Positions 17,176 to 26,215 of a stretch of 64,000 bases of DNA are shown here, in pieces (position 1 is the stretch's first letter; each line of letters starts with the position of its first letter). A model generated the notes under the pieces. It did not search any database, was not told the origin of the DNA, and saw nothing but the letters and a program-made list of their open reading frames with translations. This stretch comes from Chromohalobacter israelensis (GTDB taxonomy: Bacteria > Pseudomonadota > Gammaproteobacteria > Pseudomonadales > Halomonadaceae), in contig JQNW01000004.1 of NCBI GenBank assembly GCA_000761475.1, forward strand, positions 1 through 64,000, in the 5' to 3' direction. A program made the translations under genes and the position numbers.

Positions 17176-17901
17176 ATGGAAACGTTGAAAGAAACAGAGC
17201 TTCGTCGCTCTCTACGGGTCCTGATCGCTGATGATCGTCTATTGGTACGCAAGGGCATGCAGATGTTCCTGAGCGAGCGACCCTGGATCGACATGGTCTG
17301 CGAGGTAGCCAGCGTACGGGATATCCAGGACGTCATGCGTGCCACCCAGGTGGATGTCATACTTCTTGACTACGAGTTGTCGACTCGACAAGGAGAGAGC
17401 ATTGACGTCCTTTGCAGCCAGATACCGGTCATCGTGCTTTCCGTTCCGGGACGTCTCGGCGCCATTGAAAGCGTCCTTGCAAAGGGGGCATCCGGATTCC
17501 TTCTGGGCAAAGCAACGTCAGAGGATTTGGAAGATGCTATGATGCTTGCCGTGTCAGGCGGTACGTTTCTTTGCCCCTCCATTTTTCGTAGTATTCTTGC
17601 TGATGGATGGGCCGAAGCGGCTATCCCGGAACATGTCACCTTCGGATGTGACGATCTGGCAACCGATGATCACGACTCGGAAAAATTGCTTAGCGAAGGC
17701 AAGTCGTTGAAGCATGTCGCCAAGCTGCTGGACGTGTTGCTCGGCGATGCCGAAACCGCTATCGAGCGTTTGGCTCGGCTATACGGAAGGAACTGTCGCG
17801 AGGCCCTGCAGGACGCGGTCTCTCACGGCATTCTGTCGCCAGGGTCAAGCCGGACTACCCACCATCGTCGCGAACGGCTCGGGAAGGATGAACAAGAATA
17901 A
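17176..17901 (+). CDS. Response regulator with intact receiver and degenerate output domain
   Basis: The 241-residue protein starts at the ATG at 17176. The receiver domain (about 12-130) has the acidic pair Asp19-Asp20, the phosphoacceptor Asp65 (VILLDYELS) and the conserved lysine in LLGKATS (Lys112). The C-terminal part (about 170-225: EKLLSEGKSLKHVAKLLDVLL and following) has the outline of a LuxR-type helix-turn-helix but not its consensus, so the output is uncertain. It lies nine bases before a second, standard LuxR-type regulator and forms an operon with it. It is divergent from the KaiC-like/GGDEF-EAL operon. No histidine kinase is encoded nearby. Confidence 0.85.
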   Translation: METLKETELRRSLRVLIADDRLLVRKGMQMFLSERPWIDMVCEVASVRDIQDVMRATQVDVILLDYELSTRQGESIDVLCSQIPVIVLSVPGRLGAIESVLAKGASGFLLGKATSEDLEDAMMLAVSGGTFLCPSIFRSILADGWAEAAIPEHVTFGCDDLATDDHDSEKLLSEGKSLKHVAKLLDVLLGDAETAIERLARLYGRNCREALQDAVSHGILSPGSSRTTHHRRERLGKDEQE

Positions 17902-17910
17902 ACGGATGAC

Positions 17911-18546
17911 ATGATCAACCTCCTCCTCGCAGAAGATCACTTGCTGGTCCGCGCTGCTCTCGCTCACCTCATCAATTCCTTTCAAGGCATTCACGTTGTC
18001 GCGGAAGGGGCGTACGGACACGAGATCCTGGATGCCGCTCGTATCCATCCCGTGGACGTGGCCCTGATCGATGCCGCGTTGCTTCCCGTTCAGGACTGGG
18101 ACCTGATTCACCAGCTCAAGACGATGCGACCCGGCATCAATATTCTGGTCACCTCCAGTTATCGCAGCGACCGCTATGTCGAGCGCCTGATGGAGGCCGG
18201 TGCCTGTGGTTTCGTGCACAAGAATGCTGCCGTCAATGAGCTCGAGACCGCCATTCATCACGCAGCGGCGCATCGACGCGTGCTCTATCCGGGGATCGAC
18301 ATCTCGGGCCTCGCCGCCACTGAGCAGGCACCGTCTCCCGTGCCTGCTTTGACTCGACGCCAGCAGGAGATTCTCAAGCTGATCGTGGATGGCTGTCGCA
18401 GCCGGACGATCGCGGAGCAGCTGGACTTGAGCGTCAAGACCGTGGAGGCCCATCGCCGGGAAATCATGCGGCGCGTGGGCAAGCAGAACAGTGCCGGGTT
18501 GGTGAAGGAAGCCATCCGCCTGGGGCTGGTGCCTTTCCCGACATAG
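17911..18546 (+). CDS. NarL/FixJ-family LuxR-type response regulator
   Basis: The 211-residue protein has a receiver domain (about 1-120) with Glu8-Asp9, Asp54 (VALIDAALL), the Thr/Ser switch region (LVTSSY) and the conserved lysine in FVHKNAAV. A LuxR helix-turn-helix (about 145-205) follows: LTRRQQEILKLIVDG, then IAEQLDLSVKTVEAHRREIMRRVG. It is a complete DNA-binding response regulator. The start lies nine bases after the stop of the preceding regulator with only a weak ribosome binding site, suggesting coupling. It is the best candidate to bind the inverted repeat in the adjacent spacer. It ends at a bidirectional terminator. Confidence 0.92.
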   Translation: MINLLLAEDHLLVRAALAHLINSFQGIHVVAEGAYGHEILDAARIHPVDVALIDAALLPVQDWDLIHQLKTMRPGINILVTSSYRSDRYVERLMEAGACGFVHKNAAVNELETAIHHAAAHRRVLYPGIDISGLAATEQAPSPVPALTRRQQEILKLIVDGCRSRTIAEQLDLSVKTVEAHRREIMRRVGKQNSAGLVKEAIRLGLVPFPT

Positions 18547-18624
18547 TACGCCTCGTCTGTGGCCCGGAGCCCGCCTCGCGCGGCATGTGGGCAACGAGAC
18601 CTGTGGAACGCAGATGCCAGAACG

Positions 18625-18657
18625 AAAAAAAGCGGTGTCCGTGAGGACACCGCTTTT
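18625..18657. terminator. Bidirectional rho-independent terminator between the response regulator and tRNA-fMet
   Basis: AGCGGTGTCC and GGACACCGCT form a perfect 10-bp stem around GTGA. Seven A residues precede it and TTTT follows, so on the minus strand the tRNA transcript ends in a run of seven U. It can serve both convergent units. Confidence 0.9.
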
Positions 18658-18665
18658 CGTCTGTT

Positions 18666-18742
<77 letters not shown>

Positions 18743-18755
18743 TCAGCTGAGGCGC

Positions 18756-18783
18756 ATTCTACGTTTTTCATGGCATAGGTCAA
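18756..18783 (-). promoter_or_regulatory. Sigma70 promoter of the initiator tRNA gene
   Basis: On the minus strand TTGACC (18778-18783) and TAGAAT (18756-18761) are 16 bases apart; each matches 5 of 6 consensus bases. The -10 box ends 14 bases before the tRNA. Confidence 0.75.
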
Positions 18784-18912
18784 GCACGGATTCACTCGGG
18801 CGTGCAGCCTGACCAAACTCGATCATACTGAAGAGAGGCATGCGCCAAGGGGGCGAGTCAACGTGGCTCCGTCATGGGGCGGGCACATTTCGACACTACC
18901 TGGGGAATGGAT

Positions 18913-19662
18913 ATGACGACGCAGACAGCACCCGTAGCGTGGGTCACCGGCGGTACCGGTGGCATTGGAACCGCGATTTGTCAGGCGCTGGCCGAGGCCG
19001 GTTATTTCGTCGTGGCAAGTTATCACAATCGGGAAAAAGCCCAGGCCTGGCTGGCGGCACGCCGCGACGAAGGCTTCGAGAACCTGGCCCTGGCAGGGAT
19101 CAATCTGACCGACTTCGATGCCTGTCATGCCGGCGTCGACGACATTCGCCGTCAATACGGCCCCGTCGAACTGCTGGTCAACTGCGCCGGCATCACGCGC
19201 GACAGCACGCTCAAGAAGATGTCTCCCCAGCAGTGGCGCGAGGTCATCGACTGCAACCTCAACAGCGTCTTCAATACCTGCCGTTGCGTGATCGAGGACA
19301 TGCTCGAGGCGGGCTATGGGCGTATCGTCAACATCTCGTCGATCAATGGTCGCAAGGGCCAGTTCGGTCAGGCCAATTACTCTGCCGCCAAGGCGGGCAT
19401 GCATGGCTTGACCATGGCGTTGGCCCAGGAAACGGCGACCAAGGGAATCACCGTCAATACCCTGTCGCCGGGATACATCGCCACCGACATGATCATGTCA
19501 ATTCCCGAGAAGATCCGTGAGTCGATCCGGGAAACCATCCCGGTCAAGCGTTTCGGCAAGCCCGAGGAGATTGCCCGCGCGGTGGTGTTCCTGGCCGATC
19601 GTGAGTCGGGGTTCATCACCGGTGCCAACCTCGACATCAACGGCGGGCAGTTCATGGGCTGA
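18913..19662 (+). CDS. phaB: PhaB-type acetoacetyl-CoA reductase (SDR)
   Basis: The 249-residue short-chain dehydrogenase starts MTTQTAPVAWVTGGTGGIG with the nucleotide-binding TGGxxxIG. The catalytic Ser, Tyr and Lys are in NISSINGRKGQFGQANYSAAKAG; the QFGQxNYSAAKAG form and the C-terminal GANLDINGGQFMG are typical of PhbB/PhaB, which reduces acetoacetyl-CoA to (R)-3-hydroxybutyryl-CoA for polyhydroxybutyrate. A fatty-acid FabG role cannot be fully excluded. The ATG at 18913 follows GGGGA by six bases and is preferred over 18907. No phaA or phaC is nearby. Its last 11 bases overlap the convergent DUF349 gene. Confidence 0.9.
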   Translation: MTTQTAPVAWVTGGTGGIGTAICQALAEAGYFVVASYHNREKAQAWLAARRDEGFENLALAGINLTDFDACHAGVDDIRRQYGPVELLVNCAGITRDSTLKKMSPQQWREVIDCNLNSVFNTCRCVIEDMLEAGYGRIVNISSINGRKGQFGQANYSAAKAGMHGLTMALAQETATKGITVNTLSPGYIATDMIMSIPEKIRESIRETIPVKRFGKPEEIARAVVFLADRESGFITGANLDINGGQFMG

Positions 19663-22438
19663 GGCGGGGGGGGGGCGATGCCACGCGACGGGCGAGAGCG
19701 TCGAACAGCGTGTCGAAGCGCGCAACCAGGGTGGTCCAGGCGGTCGGCGTCACCGGGCCCGTGGCCAACAGCTGCCGCAAGACCTCGGCGAGTTCCTGAT
19801 CGGGTTGCGGTGCCTGTCCCAGGCCGTTGTTGAGTCGCGCGACCTGAACCTCGAGGCGTAGTGGCTCGTCCTCCGCCGCGACCGGTTCGTCGGCGAGCAA
19901 CGCCACCTGAACGACGAGTCGCGCCAGCAGGTGCTCTGCCGTATCGGTTGTCCCTTCCCGGCGTGATGCGTTACGCGCCGCATGGGCCTGTTGCCAGTCG
20001 CGCGGCAGGGCCTCGGGGGCGGCGACGTCCCCGGCGTCTTCACCCTGGAGCATCTTGGCGTCCGCCGCGGCATGGGCGTCGACCAAGGGCCGCAAGACCT
20101 GCCAACGGTCGGCCTGTTCGGCGAGCGCCAAATGCACGAGGCGTTCCCGACGTGTCCGCACGATACCCTGCCAGCGACGGCGCATGCCTTCGCTGCGACG
20201 TCCACCGGGCAGGGGCTCCAGCGCCTCGGCTTCGCGAATGCCTGCATCCAGCGTGGCGCTCTCGTTGGCCCGCTCGGGCTGCCAGGCATCGAAGCGATCG
20301 ATCAGGGCCTGCATGCTGTCCAGGCGTGCCTGGGCTTGTTGCGCGCGATTTTCACGCTCGGCCTCGCGTGCGGCAAAAATGCGATCGCAGAGCCCCCGGA
20401 ACTGGCGCCACAGCATTTGTTCCTCGCCCTTGGCGGCCCGTCCCAGGGCGCGCCATCGCGCCTGCAGCGCCTTGGCATCTTCGCTGCGTTGGGTGGCGGG
20501 CATGTCGGCTTCCACCAGGGCTTCGGCCTCGGCGATCAACTGTCGCTTGGCCTCGCCGATTTCTCCGGCACGGCGATCGATCAGCGCCTGCAGCTCGTGA
20601 CGTACACGGCCGAAGCGTTGGCCGAGCGGCTTGGCCCGCTCGCGAGGCACCGGAGAGAACTGTTGCCACTGCTCCCGCGCGCGGTCGCGGATCTGGCGCA
20701 GGATATCCGGGTCGGCCCGGGAATCGGGATGCGCGATGAGCTCTTCCAGCTGTTCGCAGAGCGCTTCGCGCGCTTCGAGATTGCGCTTGCGTTCGTCGTC
20801 ACGGCGTTGGTACCAGTCGGCCAACGCGTCGTGAATGCGTTGCGATGCGCTCCGGAAGCGCTGCGACAGCTCCGCGGTGGCGGCGGCGTCGCCGAGGGCC
20901 GCCCACTCCTTGATCAACTGCCGGTGACGGCGATCACGGTCGGCATCGGGCAGGGTGTCGTCCTCGGCCAGTGCCTCGATGCTGTCGATGAGCTGGGTGC
21001 GCTTGGGGCCCGCCACGAAGCCTCGCCAATCGCGCAGCTCAGCCAGGCGCGCGCCGAGGCGCTTGAGTCGTGCTTCAAGCTCGCCGCGCGATGCTCTGGG
21101 CAGGGCGTCGAGGCGCTGGCGCAATTGTCGATACGAGCGACTGGCGGTTTTCAGGGTGCCGCGGTCGAGGTGATGTTCGAGTGCGTCGAGCTCTTCCTGC
21201 AGTGCCGCCAGGTCGACGGGCGCATCGCCGTCGGCCGTTTCGGCCTGACGCAACCGGCGTGCCTCCTGAATCAGCGGTGTCGGCGGCAGATCGTTGGGCC
21301 AGTCGATGCGTGCCAGGCAAGCGTCGATGGCGGCATGATCGTCGCGCAAGGCATCCTCGAGCGCCTTGGCATGGGTCGTGGCGCGATCCCAGGCATCGTT
21401 GACGCGCTGGCAGGCGGCTTGTGCCGCGGCATAGCGGGCCTGGATGTCGTCATCCGGCGGATAGTGATCGGAGAGCGCAAGCCAGCGCTCGCCATGCAGG
21501 CGCTGCTGAGCGCGCAGGCTGTCGATGTCCTGATGGGTCAGGCTCGAGGCCTGGGCGAGGCTGGCAACGGCGTCCTCGAGGGCTTCGACCAGGATGGCGC
21601 GGGTATGTGCGGCTTCTTCCTGCCGCTGCAGCGCCTGATGCTGGGCGTGTCCCTCGGTCTCGTGATCGGAGAGCGTCTTGTGGCACCGCTGGCTGGCTTC
21701 CTGGAAACGACGCTCCTGCTCGTCGCTGGGCGTATCGCCGAGTGCCTCCCACTCGCGGATCAGGTGGCGGTAGCGGGCGCCGTAGAGCGGTTCCCAGGCA
21801 TGCAGTGCATGTGCCTCCAGGGCCTCCAGAATGCGTTGCCGGGCGGCTTGCTGGGCCTGGGTTTCCTCGGCGTCGGCCCGCAGGCGCTGCAGGCGTTCGC
21901 GCGCCTGGCGGATGACGGCCTTGTCGCGTCGCGCCTCGCGCGCCAGACGTTGCAGTCCTGCGTGGCTCGTGACGCGTTCGGCGGCGGCGTGACGCACCGC
22001 GGCGATGCCGTTGTCGCAGGCCTGGCGGATCAAGGCCGCTTCGTCGTCGAGCCGGGCCAGGGCGGCCAGGCGCAATTGCTGGTTGTCGCCCGCCTCGGTG
22101 AGCGTCACGAGCAGGTCATGGTCTTCCAGCGTGTCGACCAGGGTGAGGCGCTGATTCAGGGGCGGAGCGTCGGGGACGCTGCCACACAGCAACTGGCTGA
22201 GCCGGGCCCGGAGTTCGGCACTGTCGTGCGACTCCAGCCACGCAAGAAGCAAGGCGGGATCGTCGAACTGGGCGAGTGCCTCGCGCCGGACCGTGGCATC
22301 CTCGTCGCGTGCCAATTGTTCGAGGGCTTGGTAGTCGGCAGGCTTGCGCTTATCGAGTTGGGCGATGGCCATGTGGCGAACGCGGGGGTCGCGATGTCGC
22401 CAGCGTGGCGCGAAAAAACGGCGGAAGAATCCAGACAT
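19652..22438 (-). CDS. Large DUF349 repeat protein
   Basis: The 928-residue protein begins MSGFFRRFFAPRWRHRDPRVR and has an N-terminal region of HEAT-like short helices (about 20-200: VRHMAIAQLDKRKPADYQAL, REALAQFDDPALLLAW). The rest is a long charged, coiled-coil-prone region with several DUF349 units, recognisable by a W-x-x-L/ALG pattern such as REWEALGDTPSDEQERRFQ, KEWAALGDAAATAELSQRF and ARWRALGRAAKGEEQMLWR. DUF349 proteins are common in pseudomonads and relatives; function unknown. The start at 22438 is preferred over 22483. The 3' end carries a run of ten G on the plus strand and overlaps phaB tail to tail by 11 bases. Confidence 0.85.
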   Translation of the reverse strand: MSGFFRRFFAPRWRHRDPRVRHMAIAQLDKRKPADYQALEQLARDEDATVRREALAQFDDPALLLAWLESHDSAELRARLSQLLCGSVPDAPPLNQRLTLVDTLEDHDLLVTLTEAGDNQQLRLAALARLDDEAALIRQACDNGIAAVRHAAAERVTSHAGLQRLAREARRDKAVIRQARERLQRLRADAEETQAQQAARQRILEALEAHALHAWEPLYGARYRHLIREWEALGDTPSDEQERRFQEASQRCHKTLSDHETEGHAQHQALQRQEEAAHTRAILVEALEDAVASLAQASSLTHQDIDSLRAQQRLHGERWLALSDHYPPDDDIQARYAAAQAACQRVNDAWDRATTHAKALEDALRDDHAAIDACLARIDWPNDLPPTPLIQEARRLRQAETADGDAPVDLAALQEELDALEHHLDRGTLKTASRSYRQLRQRLDALPRASRGELEARLKRLGARLAELRDWRGFVAGPKRTQLIDSIEALAEDDTLPDADRDRRHRQLIKEWAALGDAAATAELSQRFRSASQRIHDALADWYQRRDDERKRNLEAREALCEQLEELIAHPDSRADPDILRQIRDRAREQWQQFSPVPRERAKPLGQRFGRVRHELQALIDRRAGEIGEAKRQLIAEAEALVEADMPATQRSEDAKALQARWRALGRAAKGEEQMLWRQFRGLCDRIFAAREAERENRAQQAQARLDSMQALIDRFDAWQPERANESATLDAGIREAEALEPLPGGRRSEGMRRRWQGIVRTRRERLVHLALAEQADRWQVLRPLVDAHAAADAKMLQGEDAGDVAAPEALPRDWQQAHAARNASRREGTTDTAEHLLARLVVQVALLADEPVAAEDEPLRLEVQVARLNNGLGQAPQPDQELAEVLRQLLATGPVTPTAWTTLVARFDTLFDALARRVASPPPRLSP
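19666..19675. repeat. G10 homopolymer at the 3' end of the DUF349 gene
   Basis: Ten consecutive G residues on the plus strand encode the Pro-Pro-Pro near the DUF349 C terminus, four bases after the phaB stop. A length change here would alter only the last few residues. Confidence 0.9.
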
Positions 22439-22746
22439 GACCCGGCATGCATCCCTGTTCTTGACGTATTGAATGCGTGGCAAAGCGAATGCGACGACGC
22501 TCCTATCGTCCCATTCGCTACGATATTAGCAAAGTACGTCAGTGAAGTACGTCGTATGATTGAGTATCGTTTGCCACAGCCTATCAAAGCATGCGCGTCG
22601 ATACCGGGAAAAGACGACGAAGGCAAGGGCGTCGGTGTGTGGAGACACCTGACAACAGCGTAGCGCTGGTCTTATCATCAGTTGCAGCCATCACGACCCT
22701 CGCTTAGCTTTATCCTTACACCAGACATCAGCTGTGGAGTGCGGCC
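22439..22746. promoter_or_regulatory. Divergent spacer between the DUF349 gene and minCDE, with a tandem 9-bp repeat
   Basis: No gene is supported in these 308 bases. The sequence AAGTACGTC occurs twice on the same face at 22532-22540 and 22545-22553 (13-base period), a possible operator. Promoters for both divergent genes must lie here but no strong consensus pair is seen. Confidence 0.45.
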
Positions 22747-23475
22747 ATGAGCCTCAACATGGATCGGGCAGCATCGGCGTTCACCTTCAAGGGTGGCATG
22801 CTGCCCATGACGGTCATGGAACTGACGAGCGCCGACCCCGAGCAGATTCGCGCCCAACTGGCCGGCAAGGTGAGCCAGTCGCCCGCGTTCTTTCAACATA
22901 CGCCGGTGGTCCTCAGCGTAGAACGTCTCGATGAGCCGCATCTCGCGCTGGAGCGCATTTGTGCCGTGTGCCGCGCGCATAAATTGCTGCCGGTGGCGGT
23001 GCGCGGCGGAACCGACCCCGTGAAGCAGTCCGCCTGGGCGCTGGGGCTGGGGTGGTTTCCGCCGCAGGAGGCGCGCCCACGGGCGGTGGAGGAAGTGCCG
23101 CTCGCCGACGCGCCGTCTCCCGAGGTCGAGGCGACGGCGTCGCCCACCGTGGGGCGTATCTATCGTGGCACGGTCCGTTCGGGACAGCAGATCAGCGCGC
23201 CCGAGGGCGACCTGGTCGTCGTGGGGGCGGTCAACCCCGGCGCCGAAGTACTCGCCGCCGGCAGCGTGCATGTCTATGGCCCGCTGCGCGGACGGGCGCT
23301 CGGCGGCATTCACGGCGATCGTCAGGCGGGTATCTTCTGCCAGGAACTGCACGCCGAGCTGCTGTCGCTGGCCGGCAATTACAAGCGCCTTGAAGACATC
23401 GATCCGCGCCTGTTGAGCCAGCCCGTGCAGGTACAGTTGCGCGACGACCAATTGAACATTTCATCGCTCGGCTAG
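22747..23475 (+). CDS. minC: MinC septum-site inhibitor
   Basis: The 242-residue protein has the MinC two-domain layout: an N-terminal domain (about 1-105, AFTFKGGMLPMTVMEL and FFQHTPVVLSVERL) that inhibits FtsZ assembly, an acidic Pro/Ala linker, and a C-terminal right-handed beta-helix (about 140-240) with VRSGQQISAPEGDLVVVGAVNPGAEVLAAGSVHVYG, which dimerises and binds MinD. The beta-helix motif RGRALGGIHGD is intact. A GTGGAG ribosome binding site precedes the ATG. It is the first gene of minCDE and blocks septation near the poles. Confidence 0.96.
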   Translation: MSLNMDRAASAFTFKGGMLPMTVMELTSADPEQIRAQLAGKVSQSPAFFQHTPVVLSVERLDEPHLALERICAVCRAHKLLPVAVRGGTDPVKQSAWALGLGWFPPQEARPRAVEEVPLADAPSPEVEATASPTVGRIYRGTVRSGQQISAPEGDLVVVGAVNPGAEVLAAGSVHVYGPLRGRALGGIHGDRQAGIFCQELHAELLSLAGNYKRLEDIDPRLLSQPVQVQLRDDQLNISSLG

Positions 23476-23551
23476 CCGGGATGTCAGGGCGCCATGTCGC
23501 GCCAGCGGGGATGGCTAGTACGAACGACTCAATAGCAACAGGAAGCTCATC

Positions 23552-24370
23552 TTGGCCAAGATCATTGTAGTGACCTCCGGCAAGGGCGGAGTCGGTAAAA
23601 CCACCAGCGCAGCGGCCATCGCCACGGGACTGGCGCTGCGTGGCAACAAGACCGTCGTGATCGATTTCGACGTGGGGCTTCGCAACCTCGACCTCATCAT
23701 GGGGTGCGAGCGTCGCGTGGTCTATGACCTGATCAACGTCATCCAGGGCGAGGCGGGCCTCAACCAGGCCTTGATCCGCGACAAGCGGACCGAGAACCTG
23801 CATATCCTGCCGGCGTCTCAGACGCGCGACAAGGAGGCCCTGACCGCCGATGGCGTGGAAAAGGTGCTCGAGGCCCTGTCCCAGGAATACGATTTCATCG
23901 TCTGCGATTCGCCGGCGGGTATCGAGCACGGTGCGCAGTTGGCGATGTACTTCGCCGACGAGGCCATCGTGGTGACCAATCCCGAGGTGTCGTCGGTACG
24001 CGATTCCGACCGCATTCTGGGCTTGCTGGCGTCCAAGACGCGGCGCGCCGAACGCAGCGAGCCGCCGGTGAAGGAGCATTTGCTGATCACCCGCTATGAC
24101 CCCAATCGCGTGACCTCGGGCGACATGCTGACGCTCGACGACGTGCGCGAGATCCTGGCCATCAATCTGGTGGGCCTGATCCCCGAATCCGAGGCGGTGC
24201 TGCGTGCGTCCAACCAGGGCGTGCCCGTGGTGCACGACATGGACAGCGACGCGGGTCAGGCCTATGCGGACACCGTGTCGCGGCTCCTCGGCGAAGACGT
24301 GCCGCTGCGCTTTCATGAATTCCAGAAGAAAGGACTGCTCTCCCGTATGTTTGGAGGAGGCCGCCGGTGA
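23552..24370 (+). CDS. minD: MinD septum-site ATPase
   Basis: The 272-residue protein is a deviant Walker A ATPase ([19 protein letters not shown], with the signature lysine in KGGVGKT) and ends in an amphipathic membrane-targeting helix ([11 protein letters not shown]). It binds the membrane as an ATP dimer, recruits MinC and is released by MinE. The start is TTG at 23552 with GGAAG upstream, an unusual but well-supported codon because the conserved [12 protein letters not shown] follows at once. Its end overlaps minE by four bases. Confidence 0.97.
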   Translation: MAKIIVVTSGKGGVGKTTSAAAIATGLALRGNKTVVIDFDVGLRNLDLIMGCERRVVYDLINVIQGEAGLNQALIRDKRTENLHILPASQTRDKEALTADGVEKVLEALSQEYDFIVCDSPAGIEHGAQLAMYFADEAIVVTNPEVSSVRDSDRILGLLASKTRRAERSEPPVKEHLLITRYDPNRVTSGDMLTLDDVREILAINLVGLIPESEAVLRASNQGVPVVHDMDSDAGQAYADTVSRLLGEDVPLRFHEFQKKGLLSRMFGGGRR

Positions 24371-24621
24371 AACTGCTCGAATTTCTGAAACGCGAACGCA
24401 AGAAGTCGGCATCGGTTGCCAAGGAGCGCCTTCAGATCATCGTGGCGCACCAGCGGGGACAGCGCGATCAGCCCGACTACATGCCGATGCTGGAAAAAGA
24501 GCTGCTCGAGGTGATTCGGCGCTACGTGCAGGTGGACCAGGATGCGATCAACATCAGTCTGGACCGCGATAACGATTGCTCGGTGCTCGAGCTCAACGTC
24601 ACGTTGCCGCGCGATGAGTGA
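24367..24621 (+). CDS. minE: MinE topological specificity factor
   Basis: The 84-residue protein starts at a GTG overlapping the minD stop (GTGA). The N-terminal [29 protein letters not shown] covers the membrane-targeting and MinD-activating helix/strand, with the conserved [12 protein letters not shown] contact. The C-terminal topological domain follows ([26 protein letters not shown]). It stimulates MinD ATPase and drives the pole-to-pole oscillation. Length is typical of the family. Confidence 0.96.
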   Translation: MKLLEFLKRERKKSASVAKERLQIIVAHQRGQRDQPDYMPMLEKELLEVIRRYVQVDQDAINISLDRDNDCSVLELNVTLPRDE

Positions 24622-24693
24622 AAGCCCGTCGGCTGAGTCGGGCGGCCGGGTATGCTAGGCTGAGCGCTTTTGGCAGTGGGGGAGACTGCGGCC

Positions 24694-26181
24694 ATGGCGC
24701 AGGGCAAGACCGAGCCGACCTTTCTTTGGCATGATTACGAGACCTTCGGTGCCGATCCTCGGCGCGACCGCCCCGCGCAGTTCGCCGCGATCCGCACCGA
24801 CAGCGACTTCAATCCCGTCGGCGAACCAATGACGTTCTATTGCAAGCCGGCGGACGATTTCCTGCCTCATCCCCAGGCCTGTCTGATCACGGGCATCACG
24901 CCCCAGGCGGCTCGCCGTCGTGGCCTGGCCGAGATCGAGTTCGCCGCGCGCATCCACGCCGAGATGAGCGTCCCCGGCACCTGCTCGCTGGGCTACAACA
25001 CGCTGCGTTTCGACGACGAAGTCAGCCGTCATCTCTTCTACCGCAACTTCATCGATCCGTACTCGCGCGAATGGCAGAACGGCAACTCGCGATGGGACCT
25101 GATCGATGTGGTGCGTACCTATCATGCCCTGCGTCCCGACGGCATCGAGTGGCCGACGCGCGACGACGGCGCGCCGAGCTTTCGTCTCGAGGACTTGACC
25201 GCCGCCAACGGCATCGAGCATGCCGGTGCCCACGATGCATTGGCCGACGTCCGTGCGACCATCGAGCTGGCGCGTCTGCTCAAGGCCCGCAACGCCCAGT
25301 TGTTCGAGTACCTGCTCAAGCTGCGCGACAAGCGCACGGTGGCCAGGATGCTGGACATCCAGGCGCGCAAGCCGATGCTGCACGTGTCGCGGCGTTACCC
25401 CGCCAGTCGTGGCTGCAGTGCCCTGGTGGTGCCGCTCGCCGAGCATCCCAGCAATCCCAACGGGGTGATCGTCTATGACCTGTCGGTGGATCCCTCGCCG
25501 CTGCTGTCGATGGAGGCGGCGCAGATCCGCGAGCGGGTGTTCGCCAGTGCCGATGAGCTGGCCGAGGGCGAGGCGCGCATTCCTCTCAAGGTGATTCACA
25601 TCAACAAGAGTCCGGTGATTATGCCGGCGGCCTCGCTCAAGGACGTCGATGGTCCGCAGCGGGGCGAATACGGTGCCCTCGTGGCCCGGCTGGGCCTGGA
25701 CATGGCAGCCTGCCGCCGCCACTGGAAGCAGCTCCAGGCGGCGCCGGACGTGGCGGCCAAGGCTGCCGAAGTATTCGCCGAGGGCCCCGGAGCACCACCC
25801 AGCGACCCGGATCTGATGCTGTATTCGGGGGGCTTTTTCTCGCCCGCGGACCGGCGCGAGATGCAGCGCGCACGCGAGATGCCGGCCTGGGACCTGGCCG
25901 AGGCGAGCTTCGCCTTTCAGGATCCGCGTCTGGAGGAAATGCTGTTTCGTCTGCGCGCGCGCAACTATCCCGACACCCTGAGCAGCGAGGAGCAGGCGCA
26001 GTGGGAGGCCTATCGCTGGGCGCGCATGAACGACGCCGAGGTGGCCAGCCTGACGTTGACGGGGTTCGCGCGCGAGATCGAACGTCTCAACCAGGTGCCG
26101 CTGGACGACGCGCAGCGCCAGGTGCTCGAAGAGCTGGTCATGCACGTCGAGGCGATGATGCCGCCGCAGGCGTTCGGCTGA
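24694..26181 (+). CDS. sbcB: Exonuclease I (SbcB)
   Basis: The 495-residue protein begins with FLWHDYETFGADPRRDRPAQFA, carrying the first DEDDh motif (D-x-E), LGYNTLRFDDEVSRH holding motif II, and GAHDALADV with motif III His and Asp. The C-terminal SH3-like and helical extensions characteristic of exonuclease I follow. It degrades single-stranded DNA 3' to 5' in recombination and mismatch repair. The ATG at 24694 has GGGGGAG upstream; a TTG at 24670 is in frame but lacks a site. It ends at a strong bidirectional terminator. Confidence 0.95.
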   Translation: MAQGKTEPTFLWHDYETFGADPRRDRPAQFAAIRTDSDFNPVGEPMTFYCKPADDFLPHPQACLITGITPQAARRRGLAEIEFAARIHAEMSVPGTCSLGYNTLRFDDEVSRHLFYRNFIDPYSREWQNGNSRWDLIDVVRTYHALRPDGIEWPTRDDGAPSFRLEDLTAANGIEHAGAHDALADVRATIELARLLKARNAQLFEYLLKLRDKRTVARMLDIQARKPMLHVSRRYPASRGCSALVVPLAEHPSNPNGVIVYDLSVDPSPLLSMEAAQIRERVFASADELAEGEARIPLKVIHINKSPVIMPAASLKDVDGPQRGEYGALVARLGLDMAACRRHWKQLQAAPDVAAKAAEVFAEGPGAPPSDPDLMLYSGGFFSPADRREMQRAREMPAWDLAEASFAFQDPRLEEMLFRLRARNYPDTLSSEEQAQWEAYRWARMNDAEVASLTLTGFAREIERLNQVPLDDAQRQVLEELVMHVEAMMPPQAFG

Positions 26182-26215
26182 CACGATTTCGTCGCGATGC
26201 GACGCTCACGTCATG

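Noticed and set aside
19982-22663. 893-codon open frame on the plus strand opposite the DUF349 gene
   Set aside because: DUF349 repeats are clear on the minus strand; the plus frame has no start with a ribosome binding site and no recognisable motif.
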